Source: Herpomyces periplanetae
Lineage: Eukaryota; Ascomycota; Laboulbeniomycetes; Herpomycetales; Herpomycetaceae
DNA length: 64,000 nucleotides
Direction of reading: 5' to 3'
Assembly (NCBI GenBank): GCA_009733715.1
Contig: WMKJ01000014.1
Location: forward strand, 62,001-126,000
In this document: positions 33,937 through 45,346 of the stretch, piece by piece
Numbering within the stretch: position 1 is the stretch's first letter
How the letters are laid out: each line of letters starts with the position of its first letter
Notes under the pieces: model-generated
Seen by the model: the letters and a program-made list of their open reading frames with translations, nothing else
Database searches by the model: none
Told to the model about the DNA's origin: nothing
Position numbers and translations under genes: made by a program

Positions 33937-36900
33937 ATGAAATCTAATTTCCCTATAAATATTGATAATGATGATGACGGTAATAATGATGGAACGGCAC
34001 CGTGTGAAACGATTGGCATGGGTTTAACTGATGCTTCTAATATTTTCCAACAAGATACCCAGTTTAATGATGTTAAATGTGTTATTCCCTCGAGGAAAAT
34101 TAAAAAAGTGGCCTTTACATCGAGAACTTGCACTTCAGATACTATTATTCGCGAATCTATACCAGACTCTTCGCCTAGCGTGAGTTTACGTCCTCCGTGC
34201 ATTCCACGCAAAGCTAAGATTAAATCGATTCTCAAACCGCGCAAGGATCCCGTTGACGGAGAACCTACTGCATCCGCGCCAAACTCATGCACAGAACTCA
34301 TGAATACCGTTACTGCACTTTTACAAGATGTTGATACCTCTCGTCGAGTTGAAGCTTATAATCTATTTATTACTTATTTTCATCAATTACCTGCGCGTAG
34401 CACTTCGGAACAGAATTTGTTAAAGGACAAACTTAACCTGATATTTACTTATATTTGCAAAGATATGAATGGATCGTGCGAATCGCGCAGCATATTAGAA
34501 CTTCGTCTTGAGCTTAACTCGTTAAAAGTATTTACTACACTACTTAAGAATAGCGATACGACCAAGTTAGTTCCGACAGAGGTTTATGCTTTGATAATTG
34601 ATGATTTTATCACGGCATTAAATGTTCGACAGACTTCCAAGCAAATGTTGTGCGCACGAATGTCAATACTTACCCAACTAAGAACTGATTCTTCAGTGCT
34701 TAATGAAAATAGGGTTAAACGTTTACTAAAGGCATTGCGCAATCTCAAATCGTTCAAGAGTAACGGTGTGATTGGTTTGGCTTTATCAGTGTACATTCAA
34801 TTACACAATTTGCTCCCTGATGTTATGGTTACATATGCCGACTTTTGGATCGAAAGCATGTTCTATGGGCTTATGAGTGCGGTTCATGAATTACGATCGC
34901 GTTCAGTAACGTTAGCTATACTTGTTGGAAAGTGCGCGAAACACAGTGCGGAAATTTATAAAAGTGTATCGAAATTTTTACAGACTACCGTTAATGATTC
35001 AATGCAACACTTTGACGTATTGAAAGATCGACTTCTCATGCTTTTGCGCTCAGATCATCGAGAATGTCGACAAGATATACCTAGAATTTGGGCAACAGTT
35101 CTATTTTTAGTACGGGGTGGTTTAACGTCAATATCTCGGTGGAAGTACTTTACATCGTGGTTATACGTGATTCAACAATGTCTTAACTCGACGGATAGTA
35201 AGACGAAAATTCGAAGTTTTTTTTCATGGAATATGCTTATTTATTTGATGAAACCAAACGTGCTAACGGATGTTAAACTGCGTAAAGTACTACTTATTCC
35301 GATCATGAGCAGGTTGTCAGCAAGTCATGATAAGAATACGCATAAAATGCGAAATTACGCATTTCATAGCTTTGTTAATCTGCTTTATTATACGTTAGCG
35401 CCAACTGCGGAGTATGAACAGATTGATGTTTATTGGATGGAGTATGTGGAAGTCTTGTACAAGGGAATCAGCAAAAGTGATGCTTTGAGTATACGGCAGC
35501 TATGTCGTATACTTATAGCACTGTTTGGAGGGTACGGTGATAAACCATGGAATGAAGAGCGTGCTGTAAAAGATTGGAGTTTTAATGGTACATTTATCAA
35601 AGCAAGTGAATTACCACCGTTAAGTTCGCATTGGTTACGAACTCGTCTGAAACGGGTGTTGAATACTTTGACATATCTATTTACACCGTATGTATGGAGT
35701 CAAAGTCAAGCTTGTGAAATTAACGTTGAACCAGATAAACGGTGTGATTTGAAATGGGTATGGATAAGTCTTGTAGACAGGATTTGGCAAGGCGAAAGTG
35801 AGAAAGAGCAAGATATAGCTATGATTACTGAGATAAGCGTATTTATTGATAAGTTGGGAAAAGCAAATCAGACTGATCAGAATGACGCATATACGGGGTG
35901 TAGAGAGTTTTTGAGTGGAAAAGTTATTGAGTTATGTTTTGATGGATTAGAACCGCGGTATAAACTGAAGGACCGGGAGATTGAAGCAAAGGAATTTGAC
36001 GCGTGGTTAGGCATTTTGAATAATTTTGTTCCAATATCGTCTATGTCATTACTATTAACGCTGGCATCAACATCGTCATCGACATCACGGCCGGGGCCGG
36101 GATCTTTGAAGCCAGGATTGCCGGCATCGGGATCATCGGCGTCGGCTCCACTTCCACACGGCGTCCCAAACCTGCGCCATGGAATCCAACTGCTCGTCAA
36201 GCAGCTGCTCGCTCCACGCCCCGAGAAAAGTGGCGGTTCATCGGAAATGGAGCGCATGATCCGAGTAATTGCAACATTAAGTCGGGCCGAAGGTGATTTT
36301 TTGGAAGTGATAGGCGATGATTCTGTGGCACGGGTGGCGGGGCAGGCCGAATCGGTTAATCTGTTGATATTTTTTATGAAGCATTTTCAGGCCATAAGGA
36401 TGTTACCGTATTTTACCAAATTGTTTCCCAAATTTTTCGATTTCACTAATCTTGATCAAGCAGAGGATTCTACAAATGATGAATCTTATTCAGCTCTCTT
36501 CAAATTACGGCTTTGCGTAAGTTATACATGCTCATTCCTTCTTACCTTCAACTATACCCGCACACGCACACCTTTTCCCCTTTTCTTACATTCATTCCCC
36601 ACGCTCTACCGAAAATTTTTCCCTGCCGACATTCGGGAAAGTCATAATCCGATACCGATCGAATTCATGTGATTTAATCGGTTGACATCCCGCTTAAATG
36701 GGCATTTTTACCTTTTTATTCAGTTTTATATTTTCAATCCACGTTTTCACATTCCTGACGAGAATTTTACACAGAAAATTGTTTATTGGCGTACCCTTGC
36801 CAGTTTAATCAAGTGGTTATTTTATCGAGATTACCTAAATCATCTAGCAAGATCTGGTCACGGTTCATCTGGTAATTTGAAAGTTTTCCCACTACTCGAA

Positions 36901-39900
36901 CCTTGTTTCATTGCAAGTTTAGCTTGTCAGTCGCGGTCTATCATTGGAATTACAATTTCTATGTGGAATTCGGTATTCTCAGAGGCGCAATTCATCCCCA
37001 TCTATTCTGCTAAGTTAATAAAATTTCTCACCGTATACCCTTTGCGAAATCGCCTATTTTTGCCTAATTTTCACACTGATCACTCGACCCTACCGCCACC
37101 ACAACTGTCCCTAAAGTTGCCCGATTCAGTCACCACATCAAAGATTAAGATTCACGAAAAGTTATCCACGTGGAATTGCCCTCTCACTTATTTTGAGCGT
37201 GAATCGGCTCATCGCACATTTTTTGAATCTACGGAGTTTACATCTTTCCTAGAATCAGGTTCGGCCACTCAACTCCCTTCATTGTTTTTCTCTTCTTTCG
37301 ATAATGATCTACTCCGAGACTTGGACTTGATCGCATCATTTACTCCCGAGGGTTCGTGTCCTCTCCTACTACCTATAATAGGAGAGTATTCTATCTGTAG
37401 TGACCATCGTTCAACTACTACTACTACGCCTGCTGCAACTAATACTAATACTACGTCTATTACTACAACCATTACGAGTACTACAACTACTGGGGTCTAC
37501 GGTAAACAGACTCACGGTAAAAGTATCGAAAAGTCCACCTGCAATAAATTGTTTGATAAGAAAAAAAATTCATCAGTGGGTTCAACCCTTCCTTCAGAAA
37601 CATTTTCTTCAGCAGCCAGTATGCTGGATGGCAACTCCCTTGAAGTTTTATCATTAACGGCCGCCGATGATCCCACGTTGGAGCCTTTCTTTCGCGATTC
37701 CCCTTACTCTTCTCCTACTAATCCGGATTATTTTTCCCATAAAAATTCTTTACTCGATTTAGAATTTTCAGACTCATGTAACCTCTCTTTTCACGTTCCC
37801 TCATCACCACCAGATCGTGTTAACGTATTCGCAACGGACTGTGCAGCAGTAGACTCAATTTTTGAGTTAACTAACGCTACTTCATCGTCGGATTTAACCT
37901 TATTTGAACCAGCTTTTGATTATCTTGCGAATAACCAAGCGTCCATGTTATTACCATTGGAGGAAGAGTTAATTCAAGCTAAAGTTAACGTGGATATTCG
38001 AACATTTGATTCTGAAAAACTTTTAAATCATGATCTTTCGGAATCCGAGTCTGCTATAGACCGAACATGCGAAAAATCCGGAAGAGTTATGTTAATGACG
38101 GATAGTTTATATGATGATACATTATCACGCGATAAATATTGTAATTTATTTCGATTGGGATCACCTATATCAGAGCCTAATCGTAGTAAATTTATCAATC
38201 CCGTGGACTTGGCTTTGTCCCCAAAATTATCTGGTGATTTAGAAGCTCCTGACAAGAATCTTGCATCGGCTATTGATATAGGTTTATCGGAAATGGATGA
38301 TGTTAATCAGGCTAATTTGGATCATGATCGATGTGACATTGTTTTGTCACGTAGAGTAAAGCATGAGGGAGACTTATGCAGGATATCATCGTTAGGGGGA
38401 GATGATGTTAAACTAGGATTTTCCGTGAGAGATCCCAATGAGAATGCAGGGACAAATTTAACGAAATCTGAAGGAGTTGCTACAGATATTGATGATAAAT
38501 CAAGTAGCTATTCCTTACGGAGTCGCAATGTTAACGTTAAGGTGGAAGACACAAATAATTTTGTTCCAAGGCCTCGACCTGGTCGGGGGAAACGGAAGCG
38601 GTGTTCATCGGGGTCAGCAATGACATTATCGCCGTCAGGAGGTATAAATAAGGGTAAGAAAGTAGCGCCGGTGCGCAAACGAAGACGAAAGGGAACGATA
38701 AGTAAGGATACTGTTCAAAAGGTTGCCATTGAATATATTGAGATATCTAGTGGATCAGAAGATGAGATTTTGGCACTTGTTCCAAAGCAAGCGGCATCTC
38801 GTACTACGATAACTATACCATCTCGGGCGATGCTTAAGCCCCCATTACCCGTACCTACACCATCAACGGCAGGGACTGCGACAGAAACAGTAACGACAAC
38901 GACAACACCTTCATTGAATTTAGATATAGTATGTGATGAACATGCAGCTGTGCCTGTTAAGCGGAAGAGGGGTAGACCACGCAGGAATCCACTTCCTGAA
39001 GTGAACAGGAGTGATGGCGTATTTAAGGATGACTTGACGGGAAATTCTGTAGAAGCGAGTCGTTCAGGAACGTTAGAAGAACGGCGTACAAATGGACTAG
39101 TGGCAGCGCCAACGTTGAATGTTGTATCAGAGAGATCAGCGGATGAACCATCCACGAATTATCGGTCAAGGACAATTCCCCGCAAGAAAGTTAGTGAAGG
39201 GGGAGGGGGAGCAGGAGGTAATAAAAGAGCATTTGAATCTATTATCGGAAGTGATGGATATGATAGTGATTTAAACTTTGGTATGAGCAAGCGAGCATGT
39301 CAAAAGTCTTACATTAATGAGAAGAGGTCTGCATACTCTACACGTTCAACGGATGAATCGTGTAGTACAATTTTACCATCTGGATTAGCATGTGAAGAGG
39401 AAAGGACTCTACCACATTTATCGATACGATACGGTAATGAATGTGACAATAATATGATTGATGAAGCATCGGAGCAGTTAATTACAACATGTGTATCTAG
39501 ACCACATTCGACGAATTCAAAAGGGAAACGTGGACGTAAAAAAAAGGAAAAACTTCCCCTTGCCGTGGTTCACCGATCAGTATCCGATGGCAATTTAGAG
39601 TTAACTAGTAATTCACATGGTGAAATACGGACAAGATCAAAATCATTACATGAACCATGGTATGATAATACTACACAAGTTAATTCAACATATAATGAAA
39701 GTGTAAATGCTGTTCCACGTCGTTCGTCTAGCAGTCCTATACCATTACGACTATTTGGAATTATTTCCAATTTGGGATCGCCTTTCAAATTTTCGTGGCG
39801 CCACAATCGCGAAGCGGCCTCCGCCACACCTCCCGCCACAGATTCCAGCGTGGCGCATCACCTCCACACCGATTTCTGTGGCGCAGCATCTACCCTGCCC

Positions 39901-40161
39901 GATATTAGTCCGACCTGCAGTCCTAGCACGGCCACAACTACCCCTGCTCTCGTTTCAGTTGTTACTTCGTCGTCTGCTCCATCGTCTGTGTGTGCGTCTG
40001 CATCTACTTCTTCCACCTCTACGCCCTTATCGTCGGCCACTACCACCGAGTATAATACGGGGGATAAATCGGGTTCCAGTTGGCTAGTTCTTCAACCTAA
40101 AAATCTTTTAGCTCGAGTTACTGGATTCGTACGGGATTATCGTGGGTTTTCAGATAAATGA
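33937..40161 (+). CDS. RIF1: Rif1, telomere/replication-timing and PP1-targeting protein
   Basis: Two exons, 33937-36516 and 36724-40161 (GTAAGT donor, TTCAG acceptor), give 2005 residues. Rif1 restrains origin firing by bringing PP1 to the replicative helicase, limits end resection and acts at telomeres. The N-terminal half is the Rif1 HEAT-repeat domain (EVYALIIDDFITALNVRQTS, LYYTLAPTAEYEQIDVYWME). Two PP1-docking motifs precede it: KKVAF (RVxF type, residues 56-60) and SILK (97-100). The C-terminal half is disordered and carries AT-hook-like elements (KRGRPRRNP near 38970 and KRGRKKK near 39530) and a possible SUMO-interacting stretch, YIEISSGSEDE, near 38735. The start is the first ATG in frame. 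Two GC-rich islands lie inside the coding sequence (about 36080-36235 and 39795-39905). Confidence 0.88.
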
Positions 40162-40728
40162 TACAATGATTTTTAATTGTCAGACCCAAAGATATACACA
40201 TACACGTACGTCGACACATTTTCCCATTCAAGCACTATGTTAGCCGTGCCATACGTGTACGAATATACATACACTTACACCTACGCTTACATCTACATAT
40301 ATACATTTACGTTTACGCATATGCATGCGCATACTCACCTCCACACACCCGCAAGCTGACGTCTACCCCCTACTACTAGCCCTCCTCTCTGCCCTTATTC
40401 CTTCCCGTGCAAACCGCGCCAACAGGATCCCTTATACTCAACCAGCTAGTCGCCAAAAGGCATAATCATTCAATTTCCTAGACTCATTCGTTCCTCATCT
40501 TTACATTTTTCACATTCCCCGTCCCCGTGCGGCCCGAAACTTCTCCCCGTTGCCCGTGGCGCAGGCCAGACTATTGTCGCCACACAAGGTCGGGCCGATA
40601 ATATTCCGCATATATCCAAACGAGATTTTGCGGCAATTTGAACGAATTTTTATTTTTTTCTCCCTCTCCTAAATTTCATCTCTTTAACTATCATTAACTT
40701 AAACTTTGTTCTATTCAATTTCGACAAT
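40162..40728. other. Intergenic between RIF1 and the epimerase, with a pyrimidine-rich leader
   Basis: Holds an imperfect six-base-period tract (about 40194-40350), then a GC-rich patch (about 40510-40600) with GTGGCG and CGCCAC words, then a CT-rich leader up to the ATG at 40729. Confidence 0.45.
40194..40350. repeat. Degenerate TACACN/TACATN hexamer tract
   Basis: Reading the tract in frame gives runs of alternating Thr-Tyr and Tyr-Ile, which shows the six-base period (TACACT, TACACC, TACATC, TACATA types). It lies just 3' of RIF1. Confidence 0.55.
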
Positions 40729-41977
40729 ATGGTTGAACGAGCTCATAAACCCGCTTCGGTTAGCATTATACCTAAAACAACCAAATCTTTGGCTGTTGTC
40801 GACCTTTCACCAGCGCGAAATCTCGTTCATGCGACGCTTCCATCCGGCGATAGTATCGATGTTAGCTTATTCGGAGCTACAATTGTTTCATGGCGTACTA
40901 AGGACCTAGAAGCTTTATGGTTCAGTGAAGCTGCCAAACTGGATGGAACAGCTCCCATACGAGGTGGTATTCCCATTGTTTTTCCTGTTTTTGGAAAACC
41001 TCCGAAAGGACATGCTACAGAGGCTTTACCTCAACATGGCTTTGCGCGTACGGCCCGTTGGGAATTTCTCGGTAGTAACACATCGGAACATATTCTCCAA
41101 AGTTGCAATACATCATCAGTTAATGTCAAACCTAGCGAAGAAATTTCTCATCTTAACAAACATGACGGTGATGATGATAATACTACTACGGTTACTGACG
41201 TGGGGGACGCCACCCATGATTCTATAAAACTGGATTTTGGCTTGTTTAGTGATGCGTTAAAAGATGATGTACGTCGAGCCTGGCCATTCCGCTTTGGTTT
41301 AGTGTACACTATTACACTATCACATTCTTCTCTTCGTACTTCACTTACCGTTCAAAATACGGGTAATGAAGTCTTTGAGTTCAATGCACTCTTTCATAAT
41401 TATCTTTGTATTAACGTAAGTTAACAAGGCTTTTTTGCATTTTCACCACATTTATTTCTTTATATTTGTACATTGTGTATCAAGCTAAGCTATTTACTTT
41501 TACATTTCATCTAACTTGAATTTAAAGGATATTTATACAACGTCAGTTTCAGGATTGGGATCGGTAACCTATATGGATAAACTTCTCACTACGAATATTT
41601 CAAATCCGTATAAAGCCGAACAGACTACACATGAACTATCCGTTGTTGGGCCTATTGATCGAGTGTACAGTCTTAACGATTCACACGTTACTTCGTCATC
41701 GCCGCGACTCATCAGTGTTAACTTCGTTAATCATGAACAAGATGGGGTAAATGAACGTAAACGTTTCGATATACACCGCTATAATTTACCCGATGTAGTC
41801 TTATGGAATCCTTGGCGTGAAGGTGCAGCAGCCATAGCTGATTTAATGCCTAAAGGTGATGCACCCACGGGTTACCGTAGTTTTTTATGCGTTGAACCTG
41901 GACACGTTCATTCATGGGTTTCCTTGGAGCCTGGTGAAAGTTGGGAAGGCTCACAAATTATTAAATACGTACAATAA
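40729..41977 (+). CDS. Glucose-6-phosphate 1-epimerase (YMR099C family)
   Basis: Two exons, 40729-41415 and 41528-41977, give 378 residues. The intron has a GTAAGT donor and CTAAC branch. The enzyme interconverts the alpha and beta anomers of hexose 6-phosphates; it is an aldose-1-epimerase-like beta-sandwich protein. Support: VSLFGATIVSWRTKDLEALW, the PIRGGIPIVFPVFGKP motif, the active-site LPQHGFARTARWEF (catalytic His), VVLWNPWREGAAAIADL and LCVEPGHV (catalytic Glu). A low-complexity, Asp/Thr-rich insertion of about 50 residues sits between the two active-site regions. The splice joins NYLCIN to DIYTTSVSGL, as in the family. The gene follows RIF1 on the same strand. Confidence 0.9.
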
Positions 41978-42159
41978 CTGAGCATGTTTTTAACGCTCTT
42001 AAATTATCCTTTACATATTTTCCCTTTACTTCCCATACTGTAAATACTTATTGTGTTAATTCCGCTCTAGATATTTGACAATTTGTTCGTCTGCCATTAT
42101 TCTCTTACCCTTTTCCGTATCACGATCCACGGCCCGCGGCCCGTCTCTCCCATTATAAA

Positions 42160-42167
42160 TCACGTGA
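42160..42167. promoter_or_regulatory. TCACGTGA palindrome upstream of VMA6
   Basis: Perfect palindrome (AAATCACGTGATAG), 118 bases before the VMA6 ATG. In animals V-ATPase genes carry GTCACGTGAC-type CLEAR elements; whether this resemblance means anything here is inference. Confidence 0.55.
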
Positions 42168-42277
42168 TAGAAGATGTTTTTCCACGACGCGGGCAAGCGT
42201 TTAACTGTTTTTCAAAGTTCAGAATTTTTAATACGCAAGAATTTTTAACATTATCATCAATTCGTTACACTCACGGG

Positions 42278-43495
42278 ATGGAAGCTGTGTCGTATAATAA
42301 ATCATACGGGTCAGTTATTATACGTGTATCATGTACTTGATATACCGGTAATGAAATAATCATACAGAACTAACGAGAAAATGGGGTACTCGGGTAAGGT
42401 TACGCGTATACGATGATCAGATATCTGGAGGGTATTGTACACGGGTACAAGAATCAATTATTAAGACGACGAGATTTTGAAAATTTAACGCAAAGTGAAA
42501 ATTTAGAAGATATTAAACTTCAATTACACGGAGCGTACGGAGACGTATTAACCGGACTAAGCAATGAAGCTTCAACGGGAGATCTGGCAGTTTTAACAAC
42601 GGAAAAGTTGGTTAGCGAATTTAAGTATTTGCGCGGAAATGCTACGGGAAGTTTGGCAAAATTTCTGGATTTTATCACGTACGCCTACATGATTGATAAT
42701 GTTATGTTACTCATAACGGGAACACTTCACGAACGAGATACTCGAGAATTACTGGACAAGTGTCATCCTCTTGGATGGTTTGAAGCTCTACCCGTATTAA
42801 CCATATCAACTAATCTACACGAGCTATACCATGCAGTACTGGTTGAATCTCCCATTGCGGAATTTTTTAGGGGATCGTTAACGCAGAATGATCTGGATGA
42901 ATTGCACGTTGAAATTATACGTAATACGCTGTACAAAAATTATTTAGAAGCATTTAATACATTTATAACAACGGATCCAGAATTGTCCCACACTCCTACA
43001 TCGGAAGTTATGCAAGAAATTTTAGCCTTCGAAGCCGACCGACGCAGTATAAGCATAACATTAAACAGCTTCGATACTGATTTATCCAAGGCGGATCGTC
43101 GTAAACTTTATCCCGCCCTAGGCCGACTTTATCCCGCGGGCACGTTAATGTTAGCCAGGGCTGATGATGTACAAAGTGTTCGTTCTGCCGTTGATCATAT
43201 ACCCGAGTACCGTAGTATATTTGAACGTGCGGGTATGTTAGCGGATTCCCGAAATTTTGATGCCGCTCTAGCCTATGATAGTTTACTTCAACCTACGGAA
43301 CGATCACTGGAAGATGTGTTTTACGAAGTAGAGATGAGCATGTACCGTTTAGCCTTTACACGACAATTTTCCCATTGTATTGTATACGCTTGGATGAAGT
43401 TAAAGGAGCAAGAAATTCGAAATATCATTTGGATTGCAGAGTGTGTTATTCAACAGCAAAAGGATCGTATTCATAATTATATATGTGTATTATAG
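42278..43495 (+). CDS. VMA6: V-type H+-ATPase subunit d (Vma6)
   Basis: Two exons, 42278-42309 (MEAVSYNKSYG) and 42421-43495, give 368 residues. The short first exon is needed because the family starts with about ten residues before YLEGIVHGYKNQLL, and the phases match exactly. Subunit d sits in the V0 sector and couples the c-ring to the central stalk in vacuolar and endosomal acidification. Support: YGDVLTGLSNEAS, FLDFITYAYMIDNVMLLITG, HPLGWFEALPVL, and the C-terminal EQEIRNIIWIAECVIQQQKD with RIHNYI, all hallmarks of the family. The intron is 111 bases with a CTAAC branch site. The stop is about 100 bases from the convergent HUB1 stop. Confidence 0.95.
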
Positions 43496-43601
43496 TATAA
43501 ACATCACCAGCGTGATTTGTGATTTAATCTCCCGTATCAAGTTCCCTAAGTATGGAAAAATGAGTAGCCATTTTCCCTTTAGCACTAAATGTTTAGCATA
43601 C

Positions 43602-44134
43602 TTACAAGTCAAGTTGAACACCGTTGCTGATCCCGTAGTCGTCTAGGGTTAGCGTGTCCTTAAAGGGTCGTTCACCCTGACGTTTTAGCATAATTTCGTG
43701 AGGTTGCCGACCGATACGGGCAGAGACGAGTTTTTTAAAGTGGCCTACCCAGTAAAAGAGGCCCGTTAGACGTGGCGTGTTGATAGCATGTGCGCGCACA
43801 TTCACATACCTATCGTATCACTCGGCAGACACGGAATCTGCGTCTTTGTACCGAGTCGATCGTTCACGTAGATTAGAATATACGTTTGTCGGGGCCTTCG
43901 CGGAGACGTGGAATTTTGTGATGGGGAGCGGGAGCGCGAACGTGAGCCCATGCGCCGCGATGAACGATGTTGTCGTCCCTGCGACAGGGACGAATTACCT
44001 TCTCTCTCTCGTGTTCGCTGCCGTCCTTCTTCCCGCCCCCTTGTTACATATTCTGTCGCATACTGCTCAGATGTGTTGCCTCGTACTGAACTTTTCCCGG
44101 ACGACTTTTTAAAGCGAAGACGATGTGAAGACAT
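43602..44134 (-). CDS. HUB1: Hub1/UBL5 ubiquitin-like splicing modifier with Arg/Ser-rich N-terminal extension
   Basis: Two exons, 44134-43810 and 43744-43602, joined in phase with a CTAAC branch site, give 155 residues. Residues from about 83 are the Hub1 fold: ILIYVNDRLGTKTQIPCLPS, then DTIGGHFKKLVSARIGRQP, then FKDTLTLDDYGISNGVQLDL. Hub1 binds spliceosomal Snu66 noncovalently and influences 5' splice-site choice. Family members are usually about 73 residues and begin right at this domain; here no Met precedes it, and the frame continues back through an 82-residue segment rich in Arg and Ser (SSRRMGSRSRSRSPSQ) to ATG 44134. The chain also stops before the usual C-terminal double tyrosine. 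The stop codon overlaps a perfect GTAAGT, so a further short exon is possible, but I see none that restores YY. Confidence 0.85.
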
Positions 44135-44313
44135 TAACGTCGTGGGGCCACAGATGTCGCCGTTTGGTTTATGCGTTGTCTCAGAACGTTCTTTTGGATG
44201 ATTTACAGTTAATTAAACCGATCGCGTCTTAATGGAAGGGCATGAAAAATGTGTTGAATAAACGACGTATATTTCAAATGTACTTAAGCTTGTGTACACG
44301 ACAAAAATCTGAC

Positions 44314-45219
44314 TTAAGCACCACTAGGTTGTAGCCATACGCTAACAATATGGTTTGAATCGGTCGGAGCATTTTGCTCTAGACAAAAGTCCCAACGGGC
44401 AAGCTTAACTATAGGCGAGAGAGACGCTGTATGCTCATCTAAGGTTTGTGAATCATCCACAGCGACAGTAGCAGATAGTGTATCGTAAACCATTTGTCGA
44501 CCGGGATGCATAAGAAGCATGTCATAGAGTAATGAAGGGCAAGCCCAGGGTGGACCACCCGTTGAAAAGGGTTTGTCTGTGGGAAATTCGGCGCAGATCA
44601 AGCGGCCTGAATCGGGATTAATGAGTTGAGCATATCGTTTGGACCAAGCCGGGCGAAGAGGGGGATTCAATGCACACAAAAACTTATAATCAAATATAAC
44701 ATCCCAAAATTTCCTTTGCGATACTAAAGAATTTTCCCATTCGCTAGAAAAGAAGTCTCCTTCAAGAAATTTGACCTCTCCACGACCATATTTGGTTAAC
44801 GGTGTCGGGTATCCATCCCAATCACTTTCGATAATACGTTGTAATTCGACATTACACGCTTCAACAGCCGATGAACTAACATCTAGGCCAAGTGCATCAT
44901 AACCCAAACATGAAAGAAAAACTGCATCATAACCACGTCCACATCCGGGTACGAGGGCTCGAAGTCTTTGACCATTAGATTGAACGGGAGGCGGAAATTT
45001 CAGGTTAGACTTTTCAGGTGAAATGTTGCTAGTATTGTTAACAAATATATCCGTTAACGCAGGATGAGGCCCACCACGATCCCAGGGTGTATAATTTTGT
45101 TGCCATAACTCGTCCCAAGCATTGTTCACCTTACCACGATCTAAGTTAGGGACGTTTTGTGAAATGAATTTAACGGCATGCTCAACCGTAGGGTCATCTG
45201 CCGAACTGCCTAGATTCAT
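44314..45219 (-). CDS. TPMT-family (thiol/thiocyanate) S-methyltransferase
   Basis: A 301-residue single-exon SAM-dependent methyltransferase. The N-terminal WDELWQQNYTPWDRGGPHPA is the substrate-side motif of the TPMT-like family. The SAM-binding loop is RALVPGCGRGYDAVFLSCLG followed by ALGLDVS, and VKFLEGDFF, WDVIFDYKFLCALNP and GRLICAEFPTDKPFSTGGPP complete the core. Fungal relatives are annotated as thiol or thiocyanate methyltransferases, probably detoxifying sulfide, thiols or halides. The substrate cannot be read from sequence. The start is the first ATG, about 36 residues before the conserved Trp. It lies upstream of HUB1 on the same strand, 179 bases away. Confidence 0.88.
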   Translation of the reverse strand: MNLGSSADDPTVEHAVKFISQNVPNLDRGKVNNAWDELWQQNYTPWDRGGPHPALTDIFVNNTSNISPEKSNLKFPPPVQSNGQRLRALVPGCGRGYDAVFLSCLGYDALGLDVSSSAVEACNVELQRIIESDWDGYPTPLTKYGRGEVKFLEGDFFSSEWENSLVSQRKFWDVIFDYKFLCALNPPLRPAWSKRYAQLINPDSGRLICAEFPTDKPFSTGGPPWACPSLLYDMLLMHPGRQMVYDTLSATVAVDDSQTLDEHTASLSPIVKLARWDFCLEQNAPTDSNHIVSVWLQPSGA

Positions 45220-45346
45220 GATTAAAATAAACTAAATGAATGGAGCGAATCAATAAAGTTTAACGTGTATAAAATCACAATTGATGAGCTCAAAAATAAT
45301 CAGTAGGTAAAGAAAATGTATGACATGGGTAGAATTGATAAGCTGT

